From: CADCWK01 sp965218235
GTDB lineage: Bacteria > Chloroflexota > Chloroflexia > Thermomicrobiales > UBA6265
NCBI GenBank assembly: GCA_965218235.1
Contig: OZ244595.1
Span: 1,550,001-1,614,000 of the forward strand
Length of the DNA stretch: 64,000 nucleotides
Reading direction: 5' to 3'
In this document: positions 24,233 to 31,969 of the stretch, one piece after another
Numbering within the stretch: the stretch's first letter is position 1
Layout: each line of letters opens with the position of its first letter
Notes under the pieces: model-generated
Told to the model about the DNA's origin: nothing
Seen by the model: only the letters and a program-made list of their open reading frames with translations
Database searches by the model: none
Translations under genes and position numbers: made by a program

Positions 24233-25288
24233 ATGGAATCGGGGTCGGCGCCTGTGACGCGTGTCGTTCGCTACGAGATTGGTCCGGGACTTGGGACAGG
24301 GTCCGCCAGCGCACCCAGGGGTGCCGACTGCCTGCCCCTGCGCCAGCTGGCCCTTCCGGCCTTCGGCGGGATCGTCTCCCGTGAACCCGCCTTCGCCCAC
24401 CCGTTCGAGCGCCACTTCGCCGGTCTGCTCGACAGCTTTCGGATCCGCTGGCGCTACGAGCCGACGACCTTCCTAATCTCCCGCCGGCCGGACGGCGCGC
24501 TGGCCGAGTGCTTCACGCCCGACTTCTACCTGCCTGACCTCCGGACCTACGTCGAGCTCACCTCGATGCGGCAGGCGCTCGTCACCCGGAAGCACCGCAA
24601 GCTGCGCCGCTTCCGGGAGGCGTACCCCGATCTTCGCGTCGTCATGCTCTACCGGCGCGACTACCACCGGATGCTGTCAGCCTGGGGTGGGATGGGCGGA
24701 CGGGCCGCGCTGGCTCGGTCCGACGGTGATCTGCCGGTCGCCAGCCGGCTGCTCTATGCTGACCAGTTGGTGAACGGTCGCCTGGACGAGCTCGCGTGGC
24801 AGATCGGTCGGAGGTACGAGGTGATCGGCGAGGAGCCATTACTGATCGGTCTCGGAGCGGGCGGACAGCGGGTCGCGGTCGATCTCGCCGCCCGCCTGAC
24901 TGCCACACGGACGGTGCCGGACATCGACGGACTGGCCTTCGATATCCGGAATGGCCGAACCCGCGGCGTTCGGCAGGCCGGCGTGACGCTGTCGGGCCGG
25001 ACCGCGACGCTGATCGCGCCGATGGTCAGCACCGGCCTGACGACGGCGTTCGCCGCCGGCTGGCTCCGGCGCCGGGGGACGGTCGGCGTCGAAGTCTGCG
25101 CCCTGCTCGACCGGGCGTCAGCCCGGGTCGTCCCGGTCCCGCTGCGCTACGCCAGCCTGCCAGCCCCGATCGAGCACCTCGTCGGCTACGGCCTGGAACT
25201 GCGCCAGCAGTATCGCCACCTGCCCCACATCGCCGTTCTGGACGAGCCATACGACGAGCCAGTCCCCAACGAGAGCGTCCTCGTGTGA
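24233..25288 (+). CDS. Nuclease-like (PD-(D/E)XK-type) domain fused to a phosphoribosyltransferase-like domain
   Basis: A 351-residue two-domain protein. Residues ~55-145 resemble restriction-endonuclease-fold domains: FERHF (Glu59), RYEPTTF, FTPDFYLP (Asp97), TYVELT (Glu108) and a basic TRKHRKLRRF helix ahead of a YPDLRVVMLYRRDY strand. The usual ExK lysine is Thr110. Residues ~183-340 resemble hypoxanthine phosphoribosyltransferase: LAWQIGRRY, LLIGLGAGGQRVAVDLAARL, and VGYGLELRQQYRHLPHIAVL, which is very HPRT-like. The PRPP loop reads LIAPMVSTGLT, so both acidic residues and the Asp of the canonical V-E-D-x-x-D-T-G are missing. Function is unknown; enzymatic activity of either half is doubtful. 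The start is uncertain (no good ribosome site at 24233). The GNAT gene follows after 12 bp. Confidence 0.75.
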   Translation: MESGSAPVTRVVRYEIGPGLGTGSASAPRGADCLPLRQLALPAFGGIVSREPAFAHPFERHFAGLLDSFRIRWRYEPTTFLISRRPDGALAECFTPDFYLPDLRTYVELTSMRQALVTRKHRKLRRFREAYPDLRVVMLYRRDYHRMLSAWGGMGGRAALARSDGDLPVASRLLYADQLVNGRLDELAWQIGRRYEVIGEEPLLIGLGAGGQRVAVDLAARLTATRTVPDIDGLAFDIRNGRTRGVRQAGVTLSGRTATLIAPMVSTGLTTAFAAGWLRRRGTVGVEVCALLDRASARVVPVPLRYASLPAPIEHLVGYGLELRQQYRHLPHIAVLDEPYDEPVPNESVLV

Positions 25289-25300
25289 CGGGAGTCAGCC

Positions 25301-27808
25301 ATGACCGGGCGTGAGATCACGGTCCGCCGTCTTTCACCCGACGACTGGACGATCGAGCGGGACCTGCGCCTCGCCGCACTGGCGGAGTCTCCGGCTGCGT
25401 TCGGTAGCCGGCTCGAGGATGCCGTGCGGATGAACGAATTCGACTGGCGCGAGCGACTGGCCCGACAGGCACGCTTCGCGGCGTGGCTGGATGGCGAGGC
25501 CGTAGGGACCGCCGGCTTCGCGATTGGGTTCGACCCCTTCCCGACGGACGCCGCGCTGGTCGTCGGCGTATGGGTGGCGCCGGGCGGCCGTGGCAAGAGG
25601 GTCGGGGATGCACTGATCGATGCCATCGTCAACGCGGTTCCGCGGGAGACGCACTTGTTTCGCATCCTGCTCTGCGTCCTCGCGCGGAACGATTCAGCGG
25701 TCCGTCTCTACCGCCGTCACGGCTTCGGGCCAGTCGCCCTTCGCTTCGCGCCAGACGACGGGGAGGTCCACATGGAACTCATGACCACTCCGGGCCGGTC
25801 CGCCGATCCAGGCTGGAACCCGGTAGGCGACGATCCCCTTCGGCTGCCGTACCATGGCATTGTTGTCCGACCGCCCGAGCGTCGCGCTCGCCGATGCCAA
25901 GGAGACCTGATGCAGCCAACCCCCTCCGAAAACACCCTCAGCCAGCCGTCCGGGCAGGCGCTGGACGACCTGACGCCATTCTTCGATGCCCCGACCGCCA
26001 CCTCGCCGGTCTGGCTGGCGGGGGACCGGATCGCCTTCATCAGCGACCGGAGTGGGGTACCGCAGGTCTGGGTCACCGAACCGATCACGACCAGTATCCA
26101 GGAGGACGGCCTCGCCGTCCGGCAACTCACCCAGGTCCCGGACCGGATCGCCGCCCTGAGCGCGACGCCGGACGGCCAGGCGATCGTCTTCGGGATGGAT
26201 GCCGGCGGAAACGAGCATCAGCAGCTCTGGTTGATGGCGATTCCCGGTGGCGACCCGGATGCAGCCGGAGAGCCGGTTGCCCTGACCGACGATCCCGGCG
26301 TGATCCACTCCTTCGGGGCGATGGCGCCAGCAAGTGACCGGTTCGCCTTCGCCAGCAACGAGCGCGACAACCGCTTCTTCGACGTCCGGGTGATCGGTCT
26401 CGGCGATCCGGCCTCGATCCCGATCCTGCAGCTAGCCCGCGACTCGGCCCTCTACCCGGTCGCCTACAGCCCGGACGGCGCGCGCCTCCTGATCCGACAG
26501 AACACCACCAACCTCGACCACGACCTCTATCTCCACGACCCGGACGGCCATGAGCCGGTCCTGCTCACCGCTCACGACGGTGAGGCCAGCATCGCGGCGG
26601 CGGCCTTCGCGGCGGACGGTGAGTCGATCCTCGTAGCGACGAACCGGGACCGCGAGTTCGCCGCCCTCGTCCGCCTGTCGCTGACCGGCGAGACGCTCGA
26701 GGTCCTTGCCGAGCCGGAGTGGGACGTCGAGCTCGTGGAGGTCAGCCCCGCCTCGGGCACAATCGCCTGGAGCGTCAACGAAGACGGCATCTCCCGGCTT
26801 CGCCTGCGTCATGTCGACGGGACCGAGTTCGCTGTCGAGGAGCTTCCGCGCGGCACGATCGAGAAGCTGGCGTGGTCGCCGTCGGGTGAGGCGCTGGCGG
26901 TCTCGATCACCTCGCCGGTCGCACCCGGTGCCGTCTGGTTGGTCCAGGCTGACGGCACCGCGCGCCCGGCGGTCGCCTCGGTCTACGGCGACCTCGACCC
27001 GGCCGCGATGGTGGACCCGGAAATCGTCCGGTTCACCTCCTTCGACGGCCTGGTGGTTCCAGCCTTCTGGTTCGTGCCGGAGGGCGACGGTCCGTTTCCG
27101 GTCGTCGTCGATGTTCACGGCGGGCCAGAGGGTCAGCGCCGGGCGGCGTGGCAGCCGGTCCTCCAGTTCCTCGTCTCGCGCGGCTTCGCGGTCCTCTCCA
27201 CCAACGTCCGTGGCAGCACGGGCTACGGCAAGCGTTACAGTCACCTCGATGACGTCGAGCGCCGCTACGACTCGGTCGAGGATCTCGGCGCCGCCCACGA
27301 CTGGCTCCGCGGTCAGGAGACCGTGGTGCCCAGCGCGATCGGCATCTACGGCGTCAGCTACGGCGGGTTCATGGTCCTGGCCGCCCTGACGACGCAACCC
27401 GAGCGCTGGGCCGTCGGTGTCGACGTCGTCGGCATCGCCAACTTCGTCAGCTTCTTCGAGAACACCGGCCCCTGGCGCCGCCGACTCCGGGCCGCCGAGT
27501 ACGGTGACCCCGACACGCAGGCCGAGCTGCTGCGGGAGCTCTCGCCGATCCACCGGGTCGGCAACATCCGGGCGCCGCTGTTCGTCATCCACGGCCGCAA
27601 CGATCCCCGCGTCCCCCTCGGCGAGACCGAGCAGATCGTCGCGGCGGTCCGGGAGCACGGCGGCGTCGCCGAACTGGCGATCTTCGACGACGAGGGCCAC
27701 GGTCTCATCAAGCGGAACAACCGGATCCAGGGCTACGGCCTGATGGCCGACTTCCTCGCGGAGCACCTGATGCGCCGGGCCGCTGATCACGAAGCGCCGG
27801 CCGAGTAG
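25301..27808 (+). CDS. GNAT acetyltransferase domain in frame with S9 peptidase (apparent fusion, 835 aa)
   Basis: One uninterrupted frame encodes a GNAT N-acetyltransferase (residues ~5-160) followed by a full S9 peptidase (from residue 204). GNAT features are WVAPGGRGKRVGDALIDAI (acetyl-CoA loop) and RNDSAVRLYRRHGF. The ATG at 25301 has GGGAG upstream. Between the domains, residues ~163-203 are low-complexity and Arg/Pro-rich, with no domain character. A strong AAGGAGA ribosome site precedes an internal ATG at 25910, so the peptidase may be made separately and the GNAT stop codon may simply have been lost. Substrates of both parts are unknown. Confidence 0.7.
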   Translation: MTGREITVRRLSPDDWTIERDLRLAALAESPAAFGSRLEDAVRMNEFDWRERLARQARFAAWLDGEAVGTAGFAIGFDPFPTDAALVVGVWVAPGGRGKRVGDALIDAIVNAVPRETHLFRILLCVLARNDSAVRLYRRHGFGPVALRFAPDDGEVHMELMTTPGRSADPGWNPVGDDPLRLPYHGIVVRPPERRARRCQGDLMQPTPSENTLSQPSGQALDDLTPFFDAPTATSPVWLAGDRIAFISDRSGVPQVWVTEPITTSIQEDGLAVRQLTQVPDRIAALSATPDGQAIVFGMDAGGNEHQQLWLMAIPGGDPDAAGEPVALTDDPGVIHSFGAMAPASDRFAFASNERDNRFFDVRVIGLGDPASIPILQLARDSALYPVAYSPDGARLLIRQNTTNLDHDLYLHDPDGHEPVLLTAHDGEASIAAAAFAADGESILVATNRDREFAALVRLSLTGETLEVLAEPEWDVELVEVSPASGTIAWSVNEDGISRLRLRHVDGTEFAVEELPRGTIEKLAWSPSGEALAVSITSPVAPGAVWLVQADGTARPAVASVYGDLDPAAMVDPEIVRFTSFDGLVVPAFWFVPEGDGPFPVVVDVHGGPEGQRRAAWQPVLQFLVSRGFAVLSTNVRGSTGYGKRYSHLDDVERRYDSVEDLGAAHDWLRGQETVVPSAIGIYGVSYGGFMVLAALTTQPERWAVGVDVVGIANFVSFFENTGPWRRRLRAAEYGDPDTQAELLRELSPIHRVGNIRAPLFVIHGRNDPRVPLGETEQIVAAVREHGGVAELAIFDDEGHGLIKRNNRIQGYGLMADFLAEHLMRRAADHEAPAE
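25910..27808 (+). CDS. S9 family prolyl-oligopeptidase/acylaminoacyl peptidase
   Basis: A 632-residue alpha/beta-hydrolase peptidase when started at the internal ATG, which has AAGGAGA five bases upstream. The N-terminal ~380 residues form a WD/PD40-like beta-propeller (repeats such as DRIAFISDRSGVPQVWV, PDGARLLIRQ, PSGEALAVSI). The C-terminal catalytic domain has PVVVDVHGGPEGQ, NVRGSTGYGKRY, the nucleophile Ser~482 in YGVSYGGFM, Asp~564 in HGRNDPRVP and His~597 in DEGHGL. No signal peptide, so it is cytoplasmic. It is in frame with an upstream GNAT domain (see the fusion entry). Confidence 0.9.
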   Translation: MQPTPSENTLSQPSGQALDDLTPFFDAPTATSPVWLAGDRIAFISDRSGVPQVWVTEPITTSIQEDGLAVRQLTQVPDRIAALSATPDGQAIVFGMDAGGNEHQQLWLMAIPGGDPDAAGEPVALTDDPGVIHSFGAMAPASDRFAFASNERDNRFFDVRVIGLGDPASIPILQLARDSALYPVAYSPDGARLLIRQNTTNLDHDLYLHDPDGHEPVLLTAHDGEASIAAAAFAADGESILVATNRDREFAALVRLSLTGETLEVLAEPEWDVELVEVSPASGTIAWSVNEDGISRLRLRHVDGTEFAVEELPRGTIEKLAWSPSGEALAVSITSPVAPGAVWLVQADGTARPAVASVYGDLDPAAMVDPEIVRFTSFDGLVVPAFWFVPEGDGPFPVVVDVHGGPEGQRRAAWQPVLQFLVSRGFAVLSTNVRGSTGYGKRYSHLDDVERRYDSVEDLGAAHDWLRGQETVVPSAIGIYGVSYGGFMVLAALTTQPERWAVGVDVVGIANFVSFFENTGPWRRRLRAAEYGDPDTQAELLRELSPIHRVGNIRAPLFVIHGRNDPRVPLGETEQIVAAVREHGGVAELAIFDDEGHGLIKRNNRIQGYGLMADFLAEHLMRRAADHEAPAE

Positions 27809-28224
27809 GGCGCACTTCCGGATCGAGCCGTGCCGGACGGTGAACGGGGGATGACTGGCGGAAGGCCGGCCTCTCCCCAGGCGGGCAGCCGAAAAGCGCA
27901 GTAGGCGGGCAGCCGTTACGCTGCCCGCCTACGTGTTCTGCCCGGATTCCCTGAAGGGGAGTGAAGGGGAAATCGAGATGCTCCTGAGGGATGGCCGCTC
28001 ACCTGGTGGAGCAGGGTGGCTTTGCGGCGTGCATGACCGGCGTGGCCGGCCATGAAGAGAGGAGGTCCCCGAGCAGACCGGTGTGACGTGGAGTTGAGAA
28101 CGCCGTGTTCTCAATGAAGGCGAAGTAGCAAACGGTGTGCCACGCTCACCTTTTTTCGGTAGCCAGTCGACGGGGTGCGGCGGCGCTGCCGAACGATACG
28201 CTGCCGGGCAACGGTCACGATCGG
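27809..28224. other. Intergenic region, no gene seen
   Basis: Between the convergent S9 peptidase and an 80-aa minus-strand gene. It holds a strong hairpin at 27901-27932. Beyond it there is only sequence of lower G+C with no coding signal. Confidence 0.5.
27901..27932. terminator. Perfect hairpin downstream of the S9 peptidase
   Basis: GTAGGCGGGCAGC (27901-27913) pairs perfectly with GCTGCCCGCCTAC (27920-27932) over a 6-nt loop. It lies 92 bp past the peptidase stop between convergent genes, so it may stop transcription from both sides. It lacks a strong T-run on the plus strand. Confidence 0.65.
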
Positions 28225-28467
28225 TCAGCTCGCGATTGCCGATGATCGGGCCGGTACCGCGCGGCCCTTGAGCGTCTTCCGGGCCAGCACCTGTCCACTG
28301 GACTCATCCAACAGCACGAGCCGTCCCGCGGCCGAGGCGGCCTTGAGAGCTTCGCTGTGCCGGGCCAGGATGTCGCGGGCCATCGTCGGATCAGCCGTCG
28401 TTTCGAGCAGGACGGACTGCCCTTCGCTGTGGAACTCGAGGCGGTAGGCGCGGGGAGTGGTGGACAT
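28225..28467 (-). CDS. Small hypothetical protein, 80 aa
   Basis: An 80-residue protein beginning at the ATG at 28467, which has GGAAAGGTGA upstream; longer upstream starts lack this. The sequence is a short alpha/beta mix (RAYRLEFHSEGQSVLLETT, then the helix ARDILARHSEALKAASAA, then RLVLLDESSGQVLARKTL) with a basic tail. The beta-alpha-beta-beta pattern could be a small ligand- or nucleic-acid-binding fold, but I recognise no family. It is monocistronic and convergent with the S9 peptidase gene. Confidence 0.6.
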   Translation of the reverse strand: MSTTPRAYRLEFHSEGQSVLLETTADPTMARDILARHSEALKAASAAGRLVLLDESSGQVLARKTLKGRAVPARSSAIAS

Positions 28468-28820
28468 CGAGGTCACCTTTCCGGTGTGGATAGGATGGGG
28501 CCGCTGGGTTCCGTTCCCGGTTGACCAGTGCTGGGGTGGGGTGGGAACGACTTGAGACGTTGTACGCATGAATCGCGCCCAGTGGTCAACCTGCTTCACT
28601 ACCTTCGTCGAGGCATCGTCCGGTCATCCTGTTTCCGACTTCATTACTGACCGAGCACCAGCGACATTGAGTGCGGCGCGTAACGCCGCATCGGCGGACC
28701 GGGCGACATCACGAGCTGGCATCTCCCGTGCACTCTGGGCCGGGAAGGACCCATGGCGACCATCGCCGGGCATCATTCCCCGGTAGAATCCGTGGGCAAC
28801 GCCCAATCGGAGGAAGAGAT
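28468..28820. other. Divergent intergenic region, no gene seen
   Basis: It separates the 80-aa minus-strand gene from the PRC-barrel gene and should carry promoters for both. A GTGCGGCG...CGCCGCAT hairpin lies near 28671-28691. No convincing short gene is seen: a minus-strand frame from 28833 has no ribosome site. Confidence 0.5.
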
Positions 28821-29405
28821 ATGGAAACGACATCCGGACGCGGTATCGACATCGAGCCCGGCGCGGCGGTCTACGGCTCGGACGGCGAGAAGCTCGGCGC
28901 GATCATGGAGATTGGACCGGACTACATCGTCGTCGAGAAGGGGCTGTTCTTCCCGACCGACTACTTCGTCCCGAACGGTGCCGTCGCCTCGGTCAAGCCG
29001 GACCGGATCACGCTGACGCTGACCCGCGACGAGGCACTCGAGCAGGGCTGGGACAAGGACCCAACTGAGCACCCGGACGAGCCCGTCGCCCCGCGCGACG
29101 CCGACCCCAACCGCTTCACCGGGGACTTCGACGGGGCCGCCGTAAGCGGGTTCGGCCCGGCCGCCGAGAGCGAGCGGGGCGACCCGGTTAAGTCTGGCTT
29201 CGCGACCGAAGTGGGGACCACGCCACCGGCGGCCGATTTCAATACCCTCGGGGTGGCGCCGGTGGATGTGAATACCAGCTACACCGCCGGCAACACCGAG
29301 CCAGCCGTCCGCGCCGATCCCGCAACCGACCAGGAGCCAACCGACCAAGTGCCAATCGACCAGGAGCCGAACGATGGTCAGCGTCAGGACCGCGATCAGT
29401 CATAG
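28821..29405 (+). CDS. PRC-barrel/DUF2171-like protein
   Basis: A 194-residue protein. Residues ~8-70 form a PRC-barrel/DUF2171-like beta domain (GAAVYGSDGEKLGAIMEIG, YIVVEKGLFFPTDYFVP, VASVKPDRITLTLTRDEAL, then GWD). The rest is acidic, disordered-looking and ends with repeats of the type DQEPTDQVPIDQEPNDG. PRC barrels usually act as binding modules for RNA or protein. The ATG at 28821 has GGAGGAAG. The 3' end overlaps the following ATPase gene by 32 bp. Confidence 0.8.
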   Translation: METTSGRGIDIEPGAAVYGSDGEKLGAIMEIGPDYIVVEKGLFFPTDYFVPNGAVASVKPDRITLTLTRDEALEQGWDKDPTEHPDEPVAPRDADPNRFTGDFDGAAVSGFGPAAESERGDPVKSGFATEVGTTPPAADFNTLGVAPVDVNTSYTAGNTEPAVRADPATDQEPTDQVPIDQEPNDGQRQDRDQS

Positions 29406-30231
29406 TTGGGTCATTGCCCGGCCGGTCGAGGACGGTCTGGCCGTCGCGCCGGTCCGTCGCCCGTTCTCCGACCCGCTCTACCCCGAACCATCCAGGCACC
29501 GGGGCTGGATCGCCGAGCAACCGCTCCCCTGGCTCGGACCGGGACAGCGTCGCGGCGGCGATCGCCAACTGCCGGCCCTCGTCGCTGAGGGCGTGGTCAC
29601 GCGTGAGGCCGCCGCCCTCCTTATGGTGCTGCTTGGGCATCGCGCCAGCGTGCTCGTGATCGCGGATCGATCCCGCGCCGGGAAGACGACGCTGCTGGAG
29701 GCGCTGCTCAGGCTCTATCCCGAGCTGGATCGCCGGGTCCGGCTGCGCGGCTCGTTCGAGACCTTCGGCTGGGAGTCGGACCCGCGGTTCCGGCCGGATC
29801 GGGCGGTCCTCGTCGCCGAAGAGATCAGCGGCCACCTGCCAACCTACCTCTGGGGACCGCCCGTCGGCCGATTCCTCGGCTGGCGAGCGCGTGGATGTGC
29901 GCTCGCCGCCACCGCCCACGCCGACTCGATGGAGGACGTCGCCCGTCTGTTCACTGGCTACCCGCTCCGTCTCCCGCTCGCCGCGACGGCCGCATTCGAT
30001 GTCGTGCTTCGTCTTGGGCCGGTCCGGGACGGAGCTGCCGAGCGGTTCGCCCTGACGGATATCTGGTCCAGCCGCGTGACTGGCAGTGGCGGTCTGGTCC
30101 GGTCGACGCTGCTCGATCGAGACGGGCTGCGTGACGACGCGATCGCCGCCGTCCTTGAACGTCTCGGCTGCGTTGGGGAAATTGGGACACTCCTCGGCGC
30201 ATCCTCCTCCGGCCTCACCTGCACACCCTAA
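29374..30231 (+). CDS. Secretion-type (T2SS/T4P/CpaF-like) ATPase, short, altered P-loop
   Basis: A 285-residue protein matching the catalytic core of CpaF/GspE-like ATPases. The P-loop reads IADRSRAGKTT (Asp where the first Gly of GxxxxGK[ST] belongs). A Walker B-like strand follows in RFRPDRAVLVAEEISG, then the His-box-like GCALAATAHADSMEDVARL. Typical family members are longer (350-560 residues); the N-terminal docking domain is essentially absent. It overlaps the PRC-barrel gene by 32 bp with AGGAG before its ATG. No pilin, secretin or inner-membrane platform gene is nearby, so a pilus role is doubtful. It could act as a stand-alone AAA-like switch. Confidence 0.75.
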   Translation: MVSVRTAISHSWVIARPVEDGLAVAPVRRPFSDPLYPEPSRHRGWIAEQPLPWLGPGQRRGGDRQLPALVAEGVVTREAAALLMVLLGHRASVLVIADRSRAGKTTLLEALLRLYPELDRRVRLRGSFETFGWESDPRFRPDRAVLVAEEISGHLPTYLWGPPVGRFLGWRARGCALAATAHADSMEDVARLFTGYPLRLPLAATAAFDVVLRLGPVRDGAAERFALTDIWSSRVTGSGGLVRSTLLDRDGLRDDAIAAVLERLGCVGEIGTLLGASSSGLTCTP

Positions 30232-30478
30232 CCATCCGCGCAGGTCGATTCCGATTCGGGCGTCCCTTCCAGGTTGTAAAATACGACATGGCCCGGTTCA
30301 ACCGGTCCGTTGGTCGCAGTCATCCGGTCTGGCCATCACCCACGGCGCCCAGCCGGTCCCATGGCCAGCCACGCAGTCCATCACGATGGCAGTGCCATCA
30401 GCCGGTTGCTCGGTCAGGCGCCTGCCGCGGCACCACCCGCTCAGTTCCCCGGCGCTCCGGCGCGCACAGAGGCTCACC

Positions 30479-31927
30479 ATGGAACCCACTCACGATTCTG
30501 CCCCCGCCAGCACAGCCGCGGTGACCGACCGTCCGACCTCCTTCGGCGCCCTGCGCGAGAGCGGCTACCAGCCCAAGACCCTCCGTCAGGAGATGCGAGT
30601 CAACCTGATCGCCAAGATCCGGCGCGGCGACCGGTTGTTCCCCGGCGTCGTCGGCTACGACCAGACCGTCATCCCGCAGATCGAGAACGCGATCCTCGCC
30701 GGACAGGACATCATCCTGCTCGGTGAGCGAGGTCAGGCCAAGACCCGGATCGCCCGGAGCCTGACCAACCTGCTCGATGAGGTCATCCCCATCGTCGCCG
30801 GCAGCGAGATCAACGACGACCCGTTCGCGCCGGTCTCCCGGTTCGCGAAGGATCTGATCGCCGAGCAGGGCGACGCGACGCCGATCGACTGGCTGCCGCG
30901 GGACCGCCGCTACGGCGAGAAGCTGGCCACGCCCGACACGACGATCGCCGACCTGATCGGCGAGGTCGACCCGATCAAGGTCGCCGAGGGCCGTTACCTC
31001 TCCGACGAACTGACGATCTCCTACGGCCTGATCCCCCGGACCAACCGCGGCGTCTTCATCATGAACGAGCTGCCGGACCTCGCCGAGCGGATCCAGGTCG
31101 GCCTCCTCAACATCATGGAGGAGCGCGATGTTCAGATCCGGGGCTACAAGATTCAGCTACCGCTCGACATCCTGGTGGTCGCTTCGGCCAACCCCGAGGA
31201 CTACACCAATCGCGGCCGGATCATCACCCCGCTCAAGGACCGCTACGGCAGCCAGATCCGGACCCACTACCCGGAGACGATCGACCTCGAGGTCGAGATC
31301 ATGGGGCAGGAGGCCGCCCGGTTTACCGACGACAGCCTGGCCGTCACGACGCCCGCGTTCATGCGCGAGCTGATCGCCGAGATCACGCATCAGGCCCGGC
31401 AGAGCGGCGACATCTCGCAGCGGTCGGGCGTTTCGGTCCGAATGAGCATCGCCAACTTCGAGAGCGTCGTCGCCAACGCTACCCGCCGGGCGATCCGGCT
31501 GGACGAGCGCCAGGCGGCCCCACGGATCTCCGACCTCGCGGCGGTCCTCGCCTCGACGACCGGCAAGATCGAGCTGGAGACGATGGGGGAGGTCCGGGAC
31601 GAGCAGGTCGTCGACCGGCTCATCCAGAACGCCATCGTCTCGACATTCAATCGTTACTTCTCGGTGAGACAATTCGAGCCATTGGTCCAGGCGTTCGAGA
31701 ACGGTCTGAACGTCGAATCGAGCGACATGATGCCAGCGATGGACTATGTCCATCAGGTCAGCCATCTCGACGGCGTCCGCGAGGGGATCGACAAGCTGAG
31801 CGTTGGCGGCAACCCGGCGGCGGTCGCCTCGGCGGTCGAGTTCATCCTCGAGGGACTGCACCTCAACCGGCGGCTCAACAAGGCGCCTCGGGACACGGCC
31901 GGCGGCAGCGTCCGCTACCACCGCTAG
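30479..31927 (+). CDS. MoxR/ChlI-like AAA+ ATPase
   Basis: A 482-residue AAA+ protein resembling magnesium-chelatase subunit I and MoxR ATPases. Walker A is LLGERGQAKTRI (the Ala before Lys is normal for MoxR types). The Walker B region is RGVFIMNELPDLAERIQVGL, with Asn in place of the usual Asp and the catalytic Glu kept. Then come NIMEERDVQIRG, the sensor VASANPEDYTNRGRIITP and the arginine finger DRYGSQIRTHYP. The C-terminal ~200 residues include SVRMSIANFESVVANATRRA, as in ChlI. The ATG at 30479 has AGAGG. Such ATPases normally work with a VWA partner, and one is encoded 1.8 kb downstream in the same direction. Confidence 0.9.
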   Translation: MEPTHDSAPASTAAVTDRPTSFGALRESGYQPKTLRQEMRVNLIAKIRRGDRLFPGVVGYDQTVIPQIENAILAGQDIILLGERGQAKTRIARSLTNLLDEVIPIVAGSEINDDPFAPVSRFAKDLIAEQGDATPIDWLPRDRRYGEKLATPDTTIADLIGEVDPIKVAEGRYLSDELTISYGLIPRTNRGVFIMNELPDLAERIQVGLLNIMEERDVQIRGYKIQLPLDILVVASANPEDYTNRGRIITPLKDRYGSQIRTHYPETIDLEVEIMGQEAARFTDDSLAVTTPAFMRELIAEITHQARQSGDISQRSGVSVRMSIANFESVVANATRRAIRLDERQAAPRISDLAAVLASTTGKIELETMGEVRDEQVVDRLIQNAIVSTFNRYFSVRQFEPLVQAFENGLNVESSDMMPAMDYVHQVSHLDGVREGIDKLSVGGNPAAVASAVEFILEGLHLNRRLNKAPRDTAGGSVRYHR

Positions 31928-31969
31928 CGCGGTTGCCGTCACCGGGAGCGGAGAGAGGAATCGGCGGCG

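Noticed and set aside
30479..31927. Asn instead of Asp in Walker B of the MoxR/ChlI-like ATPase as an inactivating change
   Set aside because: NELPDL at this place is, as far as I recall, characteristic of this ATPase subgroup, and the catalytic Glu is kept.
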